Positions 23,161 to 35,108 of a stretch of 64,000 nt of DNA are shown here, piece by piece. The notes beneath the pieces were generated by a model that was given only the letters and a program-made list of their open reading frames with translations, was not told the origin of the DNA and did not search any database. The number at the start of each line of letters is the position of its first letter. Position 1 is the first letter of the stretch. The DNA is from Mercenaria mercenaria. Taxonomy: Eukaryota > Mollusca > Bivalvia > Venerida > Veneridae. The stretch spans positions 1 to 64,000 of the forward strand of contig NW_026463205.1 in NCBI RefSeq assembly GCF_021730395.1, given 5' to 3'. The position numbers and the translations under genes were made by a program.

Positions 23161-23228
23161 TTATTTAATAACGTAAGATAATGTAAAATAATGTAATATA
23201 ATGTAAGATAATGTATTATTATATATAA
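23161..23228. promoter_or_regulatory. Divergent start region with ATGTAA repeats and TATATAA
   Basis: The 68-bp gap between divergent Polinton genes holds five TAA-TGTA words in tandem (AACGTAAGATAATGTAAAAT type). It ends in TTATTATATATAA touching the plus-strand ATG; on the minus side AAATAA touches the other ATG. This is likely a shared promoter, inferred from position. Confidence 0.4.
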
Positions 23229-23885
23229 ATGGAAATTCCAAATTATGATACAAAAAATGATAAATCTAATAACTTTAAACAACATTATCCTTTTATGCCA
23301 GATTCATGTTTTAGAATGTTAATATGTGGATCTTCTGGATCTGAAAAAAACAAATACATTAATGCATATACTTCGAAAACCTCTTATATATTATGATAAA
23401 TTATACTTATATGCTAAAAACTTAGAACAATCTAAATATCAAGATTTAATAAATCACTTAAGTCAAATTGCAAAAAAAATTAAAGTAGATCCAAATGAAA
23501 TACTTGAATATTCAGCTGATCCCAACCAAATTGAACTTGTGAGAATCTTAAATCAGAAAAACAAAAAGTAGTAATATTTGATGATTTTGTATGCGAAGAT
23601 AAAAAAGTTCAAAATGAAATAAACAAAATACTTTATTCAAGGACCGTCACAAAAATTGTTGTGTTATTTATTTAAGTCAGTCTTACTATAAACACCAAAA
23701 GATATCCGAATTAACTGTTCACATTATTTTTATTTGAAAGTCCAGGTAAACGAGAAAATGATATGATTTGTAATGAACAAAATATTAACCCTAAATCTTT
23801 TGCTAATGCAACAAATCAAAAATATGATTTCTTATATATTGACAAACCAAGGAAGTTTTTAGAAAAAACTTTACTGGTAATATAT
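23229..23885 (+). pseudogene. Packaging ATPase region, FtsK/HerA type (Polinton, fossil)
   Basis: The start MEIPNYDTKNDKSNNF is followed by FMPDSCFRMLICGSSGS, the beta strand and P-loop region of A32-like packaging ATPases. Further along, VVIFDDFVCEDKK corresponds to Walker B. In the family it pumps element DNA into capsids. Broken. Confidence 0.75.
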
Positions 23886-23886
23886 A

Positions 23887-25680
23887 ATGGGGGTTTTTAA
23901 TAATATAGAACAAATAAGTGAACCTGATAGTATAAGTAAAGTTAAATTTGATATTGATTTAAGTGATTATACTACTAAAAAACAATTCAAAAAACTTAAA
24001 AAGGAAACGGAATCGTATCTTCACAGAAATAAGGAACTTGATAACACAATGAACAGAGCATTAGATATGGGAGGTAATGAAATAATCAACCTAGGAGATC
24101 CAGATAAACCCAACGATGCAGTTTCAAGACGATTTGTGTTTAAAAAAGTTCAAAGTGTAATAGATAACTATAATCTTGAAGATATTAAAAGATAAAACAA
24201 ACACTAGAAGCAGAAGTAAATAATATTGAAGAATATAACAAAAGATTTTAAAAAGAATTCATTATTAATAGTGTGAATTACAAGAATGAAAGCTAGGTTG
24301 ATTCTATTAAAGAACTTGAAGAGAAATCTGATTTGACAGATGACAACATAAAGAAAGTATTTAGAACCAATTTTGAAAAGTTATACAATCAAGTTCAAGA
24401 ATTAAAAGATAGTATGATTAAACATGAAGAACTAAAAGACAAGATTATTGAAGCTGAAAAAAAAAGTTACAAAATATGTATCAGTAAGAAATTAGAACAG
24501 AAATAAATAAACTAAATACTGAAACTGAAAAAAAGCATAAAGATTTATTAGATTAATTTCAAATAAACTTGGAGAATATAATCTGAATTGGAAAAGGCAG
24601 CTTCACAAAGAGGTGATGATCATGACACAGCATTAGATGACTTTAAAAAAGAGCTCAATTCTAAAATAGATGACTTTAAAAAACAAATTCGAAATTGGAT
24701 TAGTATGTTGACAACGTCATAATTAAAAGTATGCAGACTAAGTAATATTACAAAAAAATTACAAGAAGATATGACGCAGCTTAATGCTAAAGTTGAAGAA
24801 CATAAAAATGAACTGGACTTTGTAGTTGAAAATCAGTTAACAAGGAGAGTTAATTACTGCTAATACTGAAGCAATTAACACAATTAATGATCAGCTAGAA
24901 AATTTGAAGAAACAACTTGTAGACATGATTAATAATGTTGATGCACGTCACAATATAAATGACGAAGAGTTAAGTAAACTAAAGGTTATTACAAAAAGAT
25001 ATTAATGAATTTAATGATAAAATTAATGATAAAATTAAAAAAATAATAAATGATTTGGACTCTGTAGTTGAAATATCAGCTAAAACAGGAGAATCAATCA
25101 CTGCTAATACCCAAGTAATTACTGCTAATACTAAAGCAATAAAACCACTAATGTCGAAGAAATTTCTACTAATACCCAAGAAATTACAAAAGTAAAAAAT
25201 GCTTTTCTAAAACAAGAAACACAATTAGCTAGAACAAAGAATACTGTTGATAGTTTATCTGCTTCTGAAGTTGCCACAACAAAACGACTTGATGATTTAG
25301 CTGAAATAATTCTTAAACTTAAAAAGAAAGATAAAAAAATAAAAGAAGAATTTGAAAAAGAAATAGAAAAAGTAAGACGGCGTGAAGTGTTTCTTTTTGA
25401 ATATAACAGTGGTTATACTGAAGGAGAATCCATTACATCATATTCATACATAAAAATGAAAAAGTATTTCGATCGTCACGATATCTGGATATATTCATTA
25501 TATGATAATCTAATTAAAAATGGTATGGGCTTGGGCTATTTTGATGCATTTAATTTGGAATCTGGTAATGTCGTAGATTATAAAGATTTTATAAACATAA
25601 ACCAAGAATATAAACTAGCTGTACCGGATGTACTATTAAAACATGTGTTTTTAGCCAAAAAGCCGGAACTTATATAATAG
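23887..25680 (+). pseudogene. Coiled-coil fibre-like protein region starting MGVFNNI (Polinton, fossil)
   Basis: After MGVFNNIEQISEPDSISK comes a short helical part and then ALDMGGNEIINLGDPDKP, NDAVSRRFV. This reproduces the phage tail-fibre hinge pattern (x-MxGNKIxNLGxPxxxxDAVNKxYV). A heptad-rich coiled coil of more than 1 kb follows, then a globular C-terminal part (YSGYTEGESITSYSY-like text, YFDRHDIWIYSLYDNL, AVPDVLLKHVF). This is the plan of a trimeric attachment fibre. Broken in the coiled-coil part. Sequence just downstream, to about 25,990, may be a further decayed piece of the same tail. Confidence 0.65.
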
Positions 25681-27086
25681 ATATCGGGTTTTATTAACGG
25701 CGCCTGGACAGAGGGACAAATGTAAAGTATCACATTTTCTTTTTGGTGGTGGCAAGATGGTTTTACAGGTAAATTTCCGTGGGGTGTAAATAAAACACCC
25801 ATGTCGGTGAAAGTGGGCCCTCTCCGGCCGAAGTATGTACAAATCATAAAAAAATTAAAATTTATTTAACAGAAAGGACAATGTTTGACATTCATCCTTA
25901 TGACGATTCAACGTCTACAGAAGTATCATTTATACTTTTAACGGATAGTTATGTCAAATTCTACATATTGGAGGAATATATAAATTATAAAGAAAGCAAA
26001 CTTTTGAATTAAAACATTATTTAAAACTTTATTTAATTACTGTGTTTTTATTTAACTAGAATAATTAATATAATGGGAATATTCCATATTACTCTCAAAA
26101 ACGTATGTTCAATCATGCATATGCCTATGGCATACTCAAATGGTTGAGTGATTTCAGTTGTTTGTACTTAAATCTTGTAATACTTGTTTAATAGTTATTA
26201 AAAAAGTGCAAAAGCCGTGTTGCGTACACTTATTTTAACCCCGACGCCAGGTAGAATTTATTACGTGCACACCCGCCGCCGGGGTTAAAATAAGCGTAAT
26301 CACAACTCGACTCAATGATATAAAAGTTGAAACCGGTTTTATATAGTGTATATTCTTTATTATAATAATGTTATGGTTTTGAAATTATCATAATTTTATT
26401 TTTCATGTGTTATAATTATTCAATTACTTTTTGTTTTAAATAATAACAAACTCCTAAAGTATTTTATTCTTCCAATATAAATTAAAATTGTATGAATTTC
26501 AGTTATCAAAGGGAGATATTACTTGTTTTTTTAATTTCAATTATAAAGGGAGATAGATTTGTAAATAACCTGACCTTGTTATATTTGTTATATTAGCATT
26601 TGGTTTTCCCGGTCTGTGTTATTTTAGTTTGAAATTTTCTGTTCATGGATAATTATTAATGTATTTATTGGTACTGTTGTACATTTTGTGTCATTTCTAA
26701 TGTCTTTAACAGTTGTTTTAACTATGTAGAAGGATATGAAACAAGGAAGTAAAAGAGTGATTTAAAACAGAAAATAAATGTGGTCTAATTTCAACCACTT
26801 ATATTTACTTCCTGTATGCTATATTAGGCCAAACTTATTCTACATTTTGTCTCTCGGTGTAGTGTTTAAAGTTTTTAAGTGGAAACTATTTTTAAATAAA
26901 GACGTATGTTTTCTTCATTTTAAATCATCTTTAGTTAAATCAGAGGTTTTCATTCGGTTTAACTAAAGATTTAAAAGATTTTCAGGGTACCAAGGGTACC
27001 AAGTTAGTATTTTAAGTTTAGGGTAAGGTTAAAGTCCACTTATAGAATAGGGATAAGAGGTCAAGTGGGGTTATACTGTTTCAAAA
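25681..27086. other. Right non-coding part of the Polinton
   Basis: AT-rich with no convincing gene. It contains the fold-back at 26,219-26,306. The sequence at 26,040-26,110 (ATAATTAATATAATGGGAAT) resembles the start region of the MGIFNNI gene near 18,040-18,075, which hints at an internal duplication. Confidence 0.45.
26219..26306. mobile_element. Fold-back insertion inside the Polinton
   Basis: The arms GTTGCGTACACTTATTTTAA-CCCCG and CGGGG-TTAAAATAAGCGTAATC are inverse with few mismatches, around a GC-richer loop of about 36 bp. It stands out from the AT-rich surroundings and is probably a small MITE acquired by the Polinton. Confidence 0.65.
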
Positions 27087-27254
27087 CAAACAATATATTT
27101 TATTCTGTAAACTCATTATATTATATGTGTTTAAAACTTTTTAGTCGGTTTGAAACCTGTGGGTTTTTAATTGTCCAGCATTGGTCAATCTGGACCAAAG
27201 ACTAAAGGTTAAATTAGGTCACATTGGCCTAGAAACGCTATTTTATTCACTACT
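27087..27254 (-). repeat. Polinton right terminal inverted repeat
   Basis: Inverse of 11,491-11,658. Read inward it holds the same ATG and about ten codons (MSLQNKIYCL) as the PLA2-like gene at the left end, but no open continuation. Confidence 0.95.
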
Positions 27255-27635
27255 AGGGTATTAGGAAGCCACTCGGCAGGCCACCGAGTTCAGCTATATA
27301 GATTATTTAAACTCAGACTACAAAGGGGAGATAACTTATTAAAGTTTATTTCGGGTAGACATGTGCTTTATTTTCCCTTGACTACAACAAGGTTCAATTT
27401 AACTGGAACATGGTATTTATAGACCCGTTATCGAAAAGGAAGTTAAATCAGTTAAATACTTACCGACATATTTTCATTTTACACACATTTACTTCGGGTT
27501 TTCTTTCAACGGTGAATTATTTGTCGTGTTTTTGGACTACCTAGTAACAATTATTTGAGCAAAATAAACAGAGACATTTTATCAATCTGAAATTCAATAC
27601 TAGTTCAAAGTTTGACCTTTAAATATCCTCTAACA
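27255..27635. repeat. Copy B upstream region, resuming after the Polinton
   Basis: After the AGGGTA duplication the text picks up the equivalent of 5,610-5,950 in copy A (TTCAGCTATATAG, AAAGTTTATTTCGGGTAGAC, GGAACATGGTATTTATAGAC). It probably includes the promoter and 5' UTR of the gene at 27,636. No clear TATA box at a fixed distance is seen. Confidence 0.65.
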
Positions 27636-29354
27636 ATGGCAGTATCGGGAAGAAAGTTTTCTGATTTTCAAGGTTCCATATCCAATGGTTCAGCAGAGGA
27701 CTTTGACCATAGATGTGAACCATGTTTGGCGATTGGTCAGCAAATAGAAGCTCATGGATTTTGTGTGGACTGTCAAGAATACCTGTGTAAGAACTGCTTT
27801 GCTTATCATCAAAGAACGAAGGCTTCATATCATCATCAGCTGGTAAACAAAGATAATATGGGTAAACATGTTGTTCCCGCGAAAGATTCAGGAGTGTGCA
27901 CTGAAATGTGCCGTGATCACAAAACTGAAGTTATCAAATTCTTCTGTCCAAACCATGAAGCACTTGGTTGCCATGACTGCATGACCATGAATCATAGAAC
28001 ATGTAAAATTGACTATATACCTGACAAATGTTCAGGTATTGGGGACAGTGCAGAGTTCAGAGAGGTGATGAGGGAACTTGACCAGAAAGTGAATGAGGCC
28101 GAGGATGTTTTAAAGCTGGCCTCATGTAGAGAAAAAGAATTAGATTCCTGCCATGACAGACTACTCAAAGAAATTGCATTGTTTCGCAAGGAGGTAAATG
28201 ATCGCTTAGACCAGCTACAAAAGCAAATCCAGACCGATGCTGACAAAAAGAAGTTCACAGATCAACAAGCAGTAAAGAAGGTGCTTGAGACATGCACAAG
28301 CATTTCTTCAGATATCAAACAACTACAGTCAAGACTACAAGATTACAAAGCTTCACAGCAGAATGGACAACTTTACATTACAATGAAACAAGCTAAATCC
28401 AAACTAAAGTCAGACGAAATAAAGGAGGCAGGCAGAAGCTTAGAAACGACAAACATGCAATACACATTTGAGCAAAATCAGGACCTGAAAAAAACATGCT
28501 TTCAAGACAAAATGCACTTGGAAAGCTCACAATGCCGTCTTGTAACTACAAAGCGGCGGAAATCTGTTGACAAATTGACCCACAAAGAGAACATATATAT
28601 AAGGACAAAGTCAGCTCAGAAAATACGCTATATCAGAGGATGTGTTGTCCGGTCCTCTAACAAACTTGTGGCGGCTGACTGGAACAATGAGAAACTGAAA
28701 GTTGTTGACATAAAAACAAAGCTGTACTAGAATAGACAACACTTTCTTCTAAACCATGGGACATTGCAGTATTGCCTCAGGACCATATTGCTGTAACAGT
28801 GGCGTTCAAGAAAGAGATCATTATAATGTCATTATAATGTCAACAGCAGGTAAACTGTCAATTGTCCGCAAGATTCCAGTTAAAGGAGAATGTAGAGGTA
28901 TAGATTATCATCAAGGTCAACTCTATGTAGTTTGCAGTGATCCGAAGTGTGTATTTATTACAGATACACAAGGTCACGTCCAGAACACAATTAAACTGGA
29001 TGAAAAGATATTTGGCTCACCATACTACTTACTGCTAAGTAAGGATCTGAGATATATCTTCATAGTGACAAGGGTAGCCACAGTGTCGTCGGTATAACAT
29101 TACAAGGTGATATATCTGCTGAATACGAAAACATAAAATACCCATGGGGAATAATGATGCTAGACGATGGATCATTACTGGTGTGTAGCGGTGGGGTAAA
29201 TGGCAGAATACATCGTATCTCGGGTGATTTGAAGCAATGTCACACAATGATAGATGCTCTGTCGTACCCGTGTTCTATATGCTATAATCCTGATCAACAT
29301 GAGGTCTATGTCGGATGTCTTTGTGATCAGATGATTGTGTGGAGTGCAAAATAA
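27636..29354 (+). pseudogene. B-box / coiled-coil / propeller protein, copy B, frameshifted
   Basis: The start is the ATG at 27,636 in TAACAATGG. About 27 residues in, a first B-box-like zinc site begins (CEPC, CVDCQEYLCKNC, H-H). A second follows (CTEMCRDH, CPNH, CHDC, H). A coiled coil of about 130 residues comes next (EFREVMRELDQKVNEAEDVL onward), then the first blade of an NHL-like propeller (SNKLVAADWNNEKLKVVDIK). The frame is lost after KTKLY near 28,730. The remaining blades continue in other frames (GKLSIVRKIPVKGECRGIDY; QHEVYVGCLCDQMIVW) to the stop at 29,352-29,354, which shows at least two indels. There is no RING domain. Intact relatives would be TRIM-like scaffolds or E3 partners. 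It may be a recent pseudogene or carry assembly errors. Confidence 0.8.
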
Positions 29355-32300
29355 TGTGTTTTATGACACTGCAAACATTTTGGATCATGCAAAAGTGCAA
29401 TATTGTTCCATTTTTCATATGCATTATTTATATGTCAAAACGATGTTAAAGAAATGGACGTTATCAATCTCAACATTTAATTTCAAATAATTAGAGCGAA
29501 AAATATCTGCTTCCACAACAGTGATAAAGAAGAAAACTGATAATTTAAATGAAATTTGAAGCAATTTAACTCTGACTGAATTATTGATAATATTATGAGG
29601 TTTCCTCGTTTTGTTACATTCGCCATTTATGTTGTATACATTTTTTGAAAAAATAATCGTTTTCAGGGGCGGATGCAGGATTTCGGTTAGAGCGCGTGGT
29701 ATCTTCTTTTTTACAAGTTTGTTGCCAAACAGGTCTAATATTTTAAACATACAGTAGGCTAAATTTTATTTTCATCCATCACTTGGACAGGTAAAATAAA
29801 ACCTTTATTTATATATTATAATATAATATATATGAGGAAAATTTCTTGATAGTCTGTTCTAGAGATGGTAATGGTTCAATATTTTTTAATTTTCACACCT
29901 TAAAACTATACAGCTTCAGAGACAATTGAGAGAAAAAGCTGAACTGGTTAAAAATCCTGGATTTTATTTTTTGACATTGATGCTAACACATTTGACCAAT
30001 TTACTGAGCGGAAGACATTATGTATGGACATAGAACAAATGTATTGGAGATAATAAATTATATAAAATAGGTAAAATTTGAATTCTTTGTAACAGCCATG
30101 CGATTTTCTTTTCAGCATAATGTGATGTTTTTGACGAGAGTGATTAGTATGTACCGATAGGGGAGGTAATCTGCAATGGTTTTGATTTACATGAATAGCA
30201 TCATTGTTGTCAATTTCATTTCCTACCTGTCAAAAACAGATATTCTTTAAGTATAAAGGAGTTTTACACAAACTAGTTTAATGCCTTATTAAGCTCATTA
30301 AGGCAGTGGACAACAATCTCCGTTTGTTTATGTATCATAGTATGCTATTTCGGCATCCTTCAGACATCACAGAAAATTACTTTTCCATGATAATTGGAGA
30401 ATGTCGAATTTACACCTGGAGAATACGTACGGAAAATACTGATGGCCATTATACGGGTCCAATATGTTAACAGCTTTGACAATATGCACATTTGAATAGA
30501 ACTCATTCTTACTTTTATGTTACAGCTTCTTGTAAAATGAGCGCAAACACTTTTAACATCCTTTGAAATAATAAATATCTTTACTTCATGTTTCTCAGTG
30601 GAAATGAAAAATCCCACCATTTTGAAAACTATCTCAATGTAAATCGAAATAAGATCAAATTTTCTCTTTATGTTAATGTTTGTCTCTTGAGAAATGTATG
30701 TGAAGATATACTGTACATAAATGTTATTAAAACGTATTATAGTATCTTTTCATGTTTTCTTTCCATGTCCTTTATATTTTAAAACAACGTTGCCACTTGC
30801 TTCTGTTTAAATGGAACTTAAAATTGCCAATACGTAACCTGTCAGCAAACTTAAACTCATAAGTACATGAGGTATAATCAATTTTGTGTTAAGCGACTGT
30901 TCTTGTCTTTTCTGTTTCTTTTTTTATGTGTGTGAGGCGAGGTGGGGGGGGGGGGGGCGTAGATTTTGCTAATTCATTTTAGTTTTATTGTAATGAATGC
31001 TTCAGGTTACTTGAACCATATCGAGTCTGCTTCCTGAAAAAAAAACAACAGTACTGGTGTCAATGAAACTGTGTTCATGACGCCAAGTACGTTTGAACCA
31101 GGACCCAAAGGTTGAATGGACGACACATGGTAACCACTAGATGGTTGCTCCCGTTTTTTTTTGTTTAACATTGTAACATCTTACCTACAGAATTATATGT
31201 CATATTGCAACTTTTCATGGTGGAAGAAGACCCAAAACGCCCCTTCGTGCATTAAGTTAAAGAATTGTTCACCCCAAGCGAGGTTTCAAACCTCTATAGC
31301 AATGAGGAGTGATTGCAATAATACCTTATCATAATAGCCAATATACTCAAATTTAGGCAGATAAGCCATCATTGACCAATGAATACTTTACATGTCTGAA
31401 GCTTTATATATGACTGGTCAAATTCGATTTTTTTTTTTTTTTTTTTTTTGCAATGAACAAGATTTTACAAAAGGTTTAATGACCTGAATAGTTTTAACAA
31501 TAATAAGCATTTAATATAAAAGTTATCATTTTTTACACTAGGAGAGTAGACTGTAATATAAGTTTAAGTTCATTAAAGTACCAGCACAAACCTTAAGTGG
31601 AAAATTTCTCTTTGTAGGATCTTGATTACTTTCATTAAACATAAGAAAGTCACATAATATTTTTACATGATATTTTTAACATTGATAAAAAAAGACATTC
31701 AGTCCTAAAATCTACTTAATATACTAACAACTTTTATCACGCACTAATTTTTTATCAAAGGTACACATTTTTTCAATTGTTCCTTTTGTAAACAACACCT
31801 GTTAATCTTACAAATCTAGGATTGAATAACATGTTTTATTTTTAGCTTTTCACGTAGTGTAATAAAATGTAGGGGATTCCCCCTATCGGAAAATATATTT
31901 CGTCTATAAAAATAAATTTCTGTTATGACTTGTTGAGGCCACAAGAATATGGAAGGCGCCGTAGTAGAAATTGCTATATTGCATATTTCAATTTTATTAC
32001 CAAACGAAATGACAAATACATAACTTAGGCATTGGAACTAAAGATAAAAGTAGACACTACTTATATTAGATATATGTGTAGTGAAATGCATAAAAGTACA
32101 CAGTCTGAAAAATATTTAAAATATCAGTTTCTGAAAGAAGAGTGAATAAAGCTGAAAAAATGATTCCGGGTAAAATATTAAAATATAGGAAAAAAGGAGA
32201 CAACTCCGCTAAAACATAATTGTATGCGAAGGTGACTATGTACATAGTACCTCATGCAAACCATGTACTTTTTATCTCTAGGCATGAAAAAGTCATGATT

Positions 32301-33464
32301 AATTATTGCATTGGTCAGCACTTCGAAAAGAAAAATATGTAATGATCAAATCATTTCATGCCCTGTGGAAAGTGTGACATTTTGTGGCGAAATTTGTCAA
32401 TAAAACAGACAGTTTTTTAAAGGTTAAAACTCACAGAATTTCACCTTGGTAAAATATGTTGAGAAAGCTATTGCATGAAAGAGAACAATCTCTGCTACCA
32501 ATATATATGCATCAAAGTATGGGAAAAATATCTAGAAATACGAGAAAATCAAAGGAAAAAATTCCAAGACTTTTAGATGCACGAATGTGTTATCCTGTAT
32601 AGCAGGACCAACATACACAGCTTACTTTTCCATTGCATCGATATGACATTGACAGGATTAGGATTGACAACCGGTGTTCACTCAACAATTTCACTATATA
32701 AACAAATTGTTTCCCTTGTGTAAAGACAGCTTAGGGAAAGTCTCTACATATTTATAGATTAGAGTCAAGCGTACTTTTAAAAAAGGTGTCAATGGATTAT
32801 CGAAATAGAATCGAACAGAGCCCATTTTGTTACACATAAACTTTGCAATTTCTACTCTTTTAATCAAAGATAGTGTAAACACTATACAATCAAGAAGTAT
32901 ATTAGTTCTACGTCTTTAAATGAAATCTGATCTGACTTCCAATTACGTTGTTGAACGTATTATCATCACGGATATCTTAAATAAGATAAATTTATTTTTC
33001 TTAAACAATTTCACACTGACGATTGTAGAAATTGAATAAAATTATAGCAATTCAAATTTGTCTAAACGTAGGTAAAAATAAATAAATTCTTTACGAAGGT
33101 TAAGCTGTATTGTATATTAAAATTATTATGTAAAAAATGAGTCAAACAACTTGAATGGTTGATACCCTATTGGTACAGAAAATGTCACAGTGGTTATATG
33201 AGATTTTGTAGTCGAGTCATTAGATAAACTGGTTAAGCAATGTTGAAAAATCGTTAGCTAGTAATGGTTTTCTAGATATATGGTATAACTATTTATCTTG
33301 CCTCCTACAAGTTTCTTGCATTTCTTTTGGTCAATAGACGTCACGTGGATACAGGATATATTCCATATCCTGCTTGTACATTTCAGATATGAATTTTGAT
33401 TAAAACAAAATACAAAATACTAGATTATAGCATGTGAGTAAAGGGTAGACGGCAAGATAAAATC
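29355..33464. other. Intergenic, no gene seen
   Basis: The first 350 bp are the 3' flank shared with copy A. Beyond that the sequence is AT-rich, with a poly-G run near 30,942-30,957 and a poly-T run near 31,430-31,449. A single diverged 103-bp-family unit lies near 30,345-30,440. Open frames are short and without domains. Confidence 0.5.
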
Positions 33465-33603
33465 GTTACACAGCTTGTTGGTGACAGGAAACGGGATATA
33501 CGCTGTCTCGAAAATCCATATCAGGCTCGAGCTTCGCTCTCGCCTGATATGGATTTCCTCGACAGCGTATATCCCGTATCCTGTCACCAACAAGCAGTGT
33601 AAC
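33465..33603. mobile_element. Near-perfect 139-bp palindrome (fold-back element)
   Basis: The arms of about 62 nt run GTTACACAGCTTGTTGGTGA to CCATATCAGGC and pair with GCCTGATATGG to GTGTAAC with only a few mismatches. A short CGAGCTTCGCTCTCG loop can itself pair partly. A transcript would form a long hairpin. It is probably a fold-back DNA element; a small-RNA source is possible but unproven. Confidence 0.8.
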
Positions 33604-34889
33604 TAATAATATTATCATATAGATATAATAATGATACGATCATCAATAAGAGTCTTCTTAAGACATTGTGTAATTATCAATTTAGCATATTCTCACAGTA
33701 CAGACTGTAATCTTGTTTCTTGAAACCATCATCTGTTTATGTTTCAGTCTATCGTTGATTATCACCAGCCATAAAATGCACAATGAACTGTATTTTGACA
33801 AAATAACAAAACACTAAAGCTCATTGATACAGGTTATATACTGGTTGTTTGCAGAGACTCTAGAAACCAATGTTTATACTTTTATCTGCAGTCGTCTGTT
33901 TTCACGACATCAGTTTTGTGTTGAATTTTCACTATTTCTTCTTATTCCTGGACTTCCAGCCGCATACCATACTGTCGACATTCTTTTTTATGCATGTAGA
34001 CTTATTAATTCTGCATCATTTTGCTGAGTAATTTAGCATGAATCCTTCGTTTTATGATGTTGTAGCCTTTAAACTTTTTAAGCATCAATTTTACATGTAT
34101 TAAATGTCAACAAGAAGCTGAGCTGTACTGATGCATTTTGGGTTTGTTTACTTGTTGTCAAGACAATCAAAGTACTTGTAACAAATATGTATCATCTGTA
34201 AAAAGCCTCTGTAAACCATTCTAAGGTACTGGAATTTCATAATTTAAGTTGTTTTTGTTGAGAAAATCACATTTTCTCAGTTCTTCTTCTAGTTAAATAT
34301 TTTTAAGTAAGTTCTAAGTAATTTTACCATTTATGGTTGATGGCTATGGTTGGCACCAACCATTTTTGTCTGCAATCACCAACCAAAGCGGTGGATTGAA
34401 CTGTTTTTAACCATTTCAACCACTTTCTGGGTTGTGAGCCTTTAGTATAAAAGGGTCCAAATTTTGACCATCGGGGTCACTTAAGTTCAGAATAGTAAGC
34501 AGATAGGCCACATTTTGCTTATAGTGTCTTAAGAGATTTTCTCTGATCTATAACAGTATATAAAAATTCAGACATTTCAGTGGAGTAAGCAACTTTTATT
34601 GGATATTTGGAGTAAGTTTACATACCAGCAAATCTGAATCATTTATGGGAACATTATACATATTTTTTAGCAGAAGTTTTTGGCTATTTTAGTACAATTA
34701 ATAAATGTCATATTATTAAGTGCACATGCACTCATCTTTGAAGAAGTATGGAAAGCCTGAACTGCCTTAATTATAATGCATAAATACATTGCTATTTTAT
34801 AAGTTTTAACTGTTGAATTAAATACACCTTATGGTCGTTTGAGTCTTATATGTATGTGAACAATATAACATTTTCTGATGTCATTTTGA
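33604..34889. other. Non-coding left flank of the LTR element
   Basis: It contains 33,718-33,835, which is inversely repeated at 40,735-40,869. A cluster of AACCA/TGGTT words sits at 34,320-34,430. No gene. Confidence 0.5.
33718..33835 (+). repeat. Outer inverted repeat, left copy
   Basis: The text from TTTCTTGAAACCATCATCTG to CTCATTGATACAGGTTAT is found in reverse at 40,735-40,869 with about three differences. It lies about 1.2 kb outside the left LTR, so it is not part of the annotated LTR element. Confidence 0.85.
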
Positions 34890-35103
34890 TGAATATTACA
34901 AGTACATACATGAATAAACTCAATTAACTGTTTATGCGGTGTTATTAGTTATTCGCCTGATATGTTAGAACTTTAATTAGTTGACTGACCAAACCCTTCA
35001 CACGCAAACTTATTAACAGCTCAAGGCCACATCTAGCTACAAACTACTACGCTACCAAAAGAACCATCAAGTAATAACAAACACCCCCAGCTAGCTCGTA
35101 ACA
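34890..35103 (+). repeat. 5' LTR
   Basis: The 141-bp core 34,963-35,103 begins TGTTAG and ends TAACA. The outer 73 bp are shared only with the 3' LTR. The true start may be either point. Confidence 0.8.
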
Positions 35104-35108
35104 TTTTT

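Larger units (their letters stand above)
11491..27254. mobile_element. Polinton (Maverick), fossil, broken
   Basis: The element is 15,764 bp, bounded by inverted repeats starting AGTAGTGAATAAAA and flanked by the 6-bp direct duplication AGGGTA (11,485-11,490 and 27,255-27,260). AG...CT ends and a 6-bp duplication are typical of the family. Recognisable parts are a PLA2-like protein, chromodomain integrase, protein-primed DNA polymerase B, adenain-like protease, major and minor capsid proteins, packaging ATPase, and two fibre-like proteins. Several parts are broken (on the order of ten or more breaks over the whole element), while others stay open. The terminal repeats differ at about 2 of 168 positions, suggesting a fairly recent insertion or conversion between the ends. 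Confidence 0.95.
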
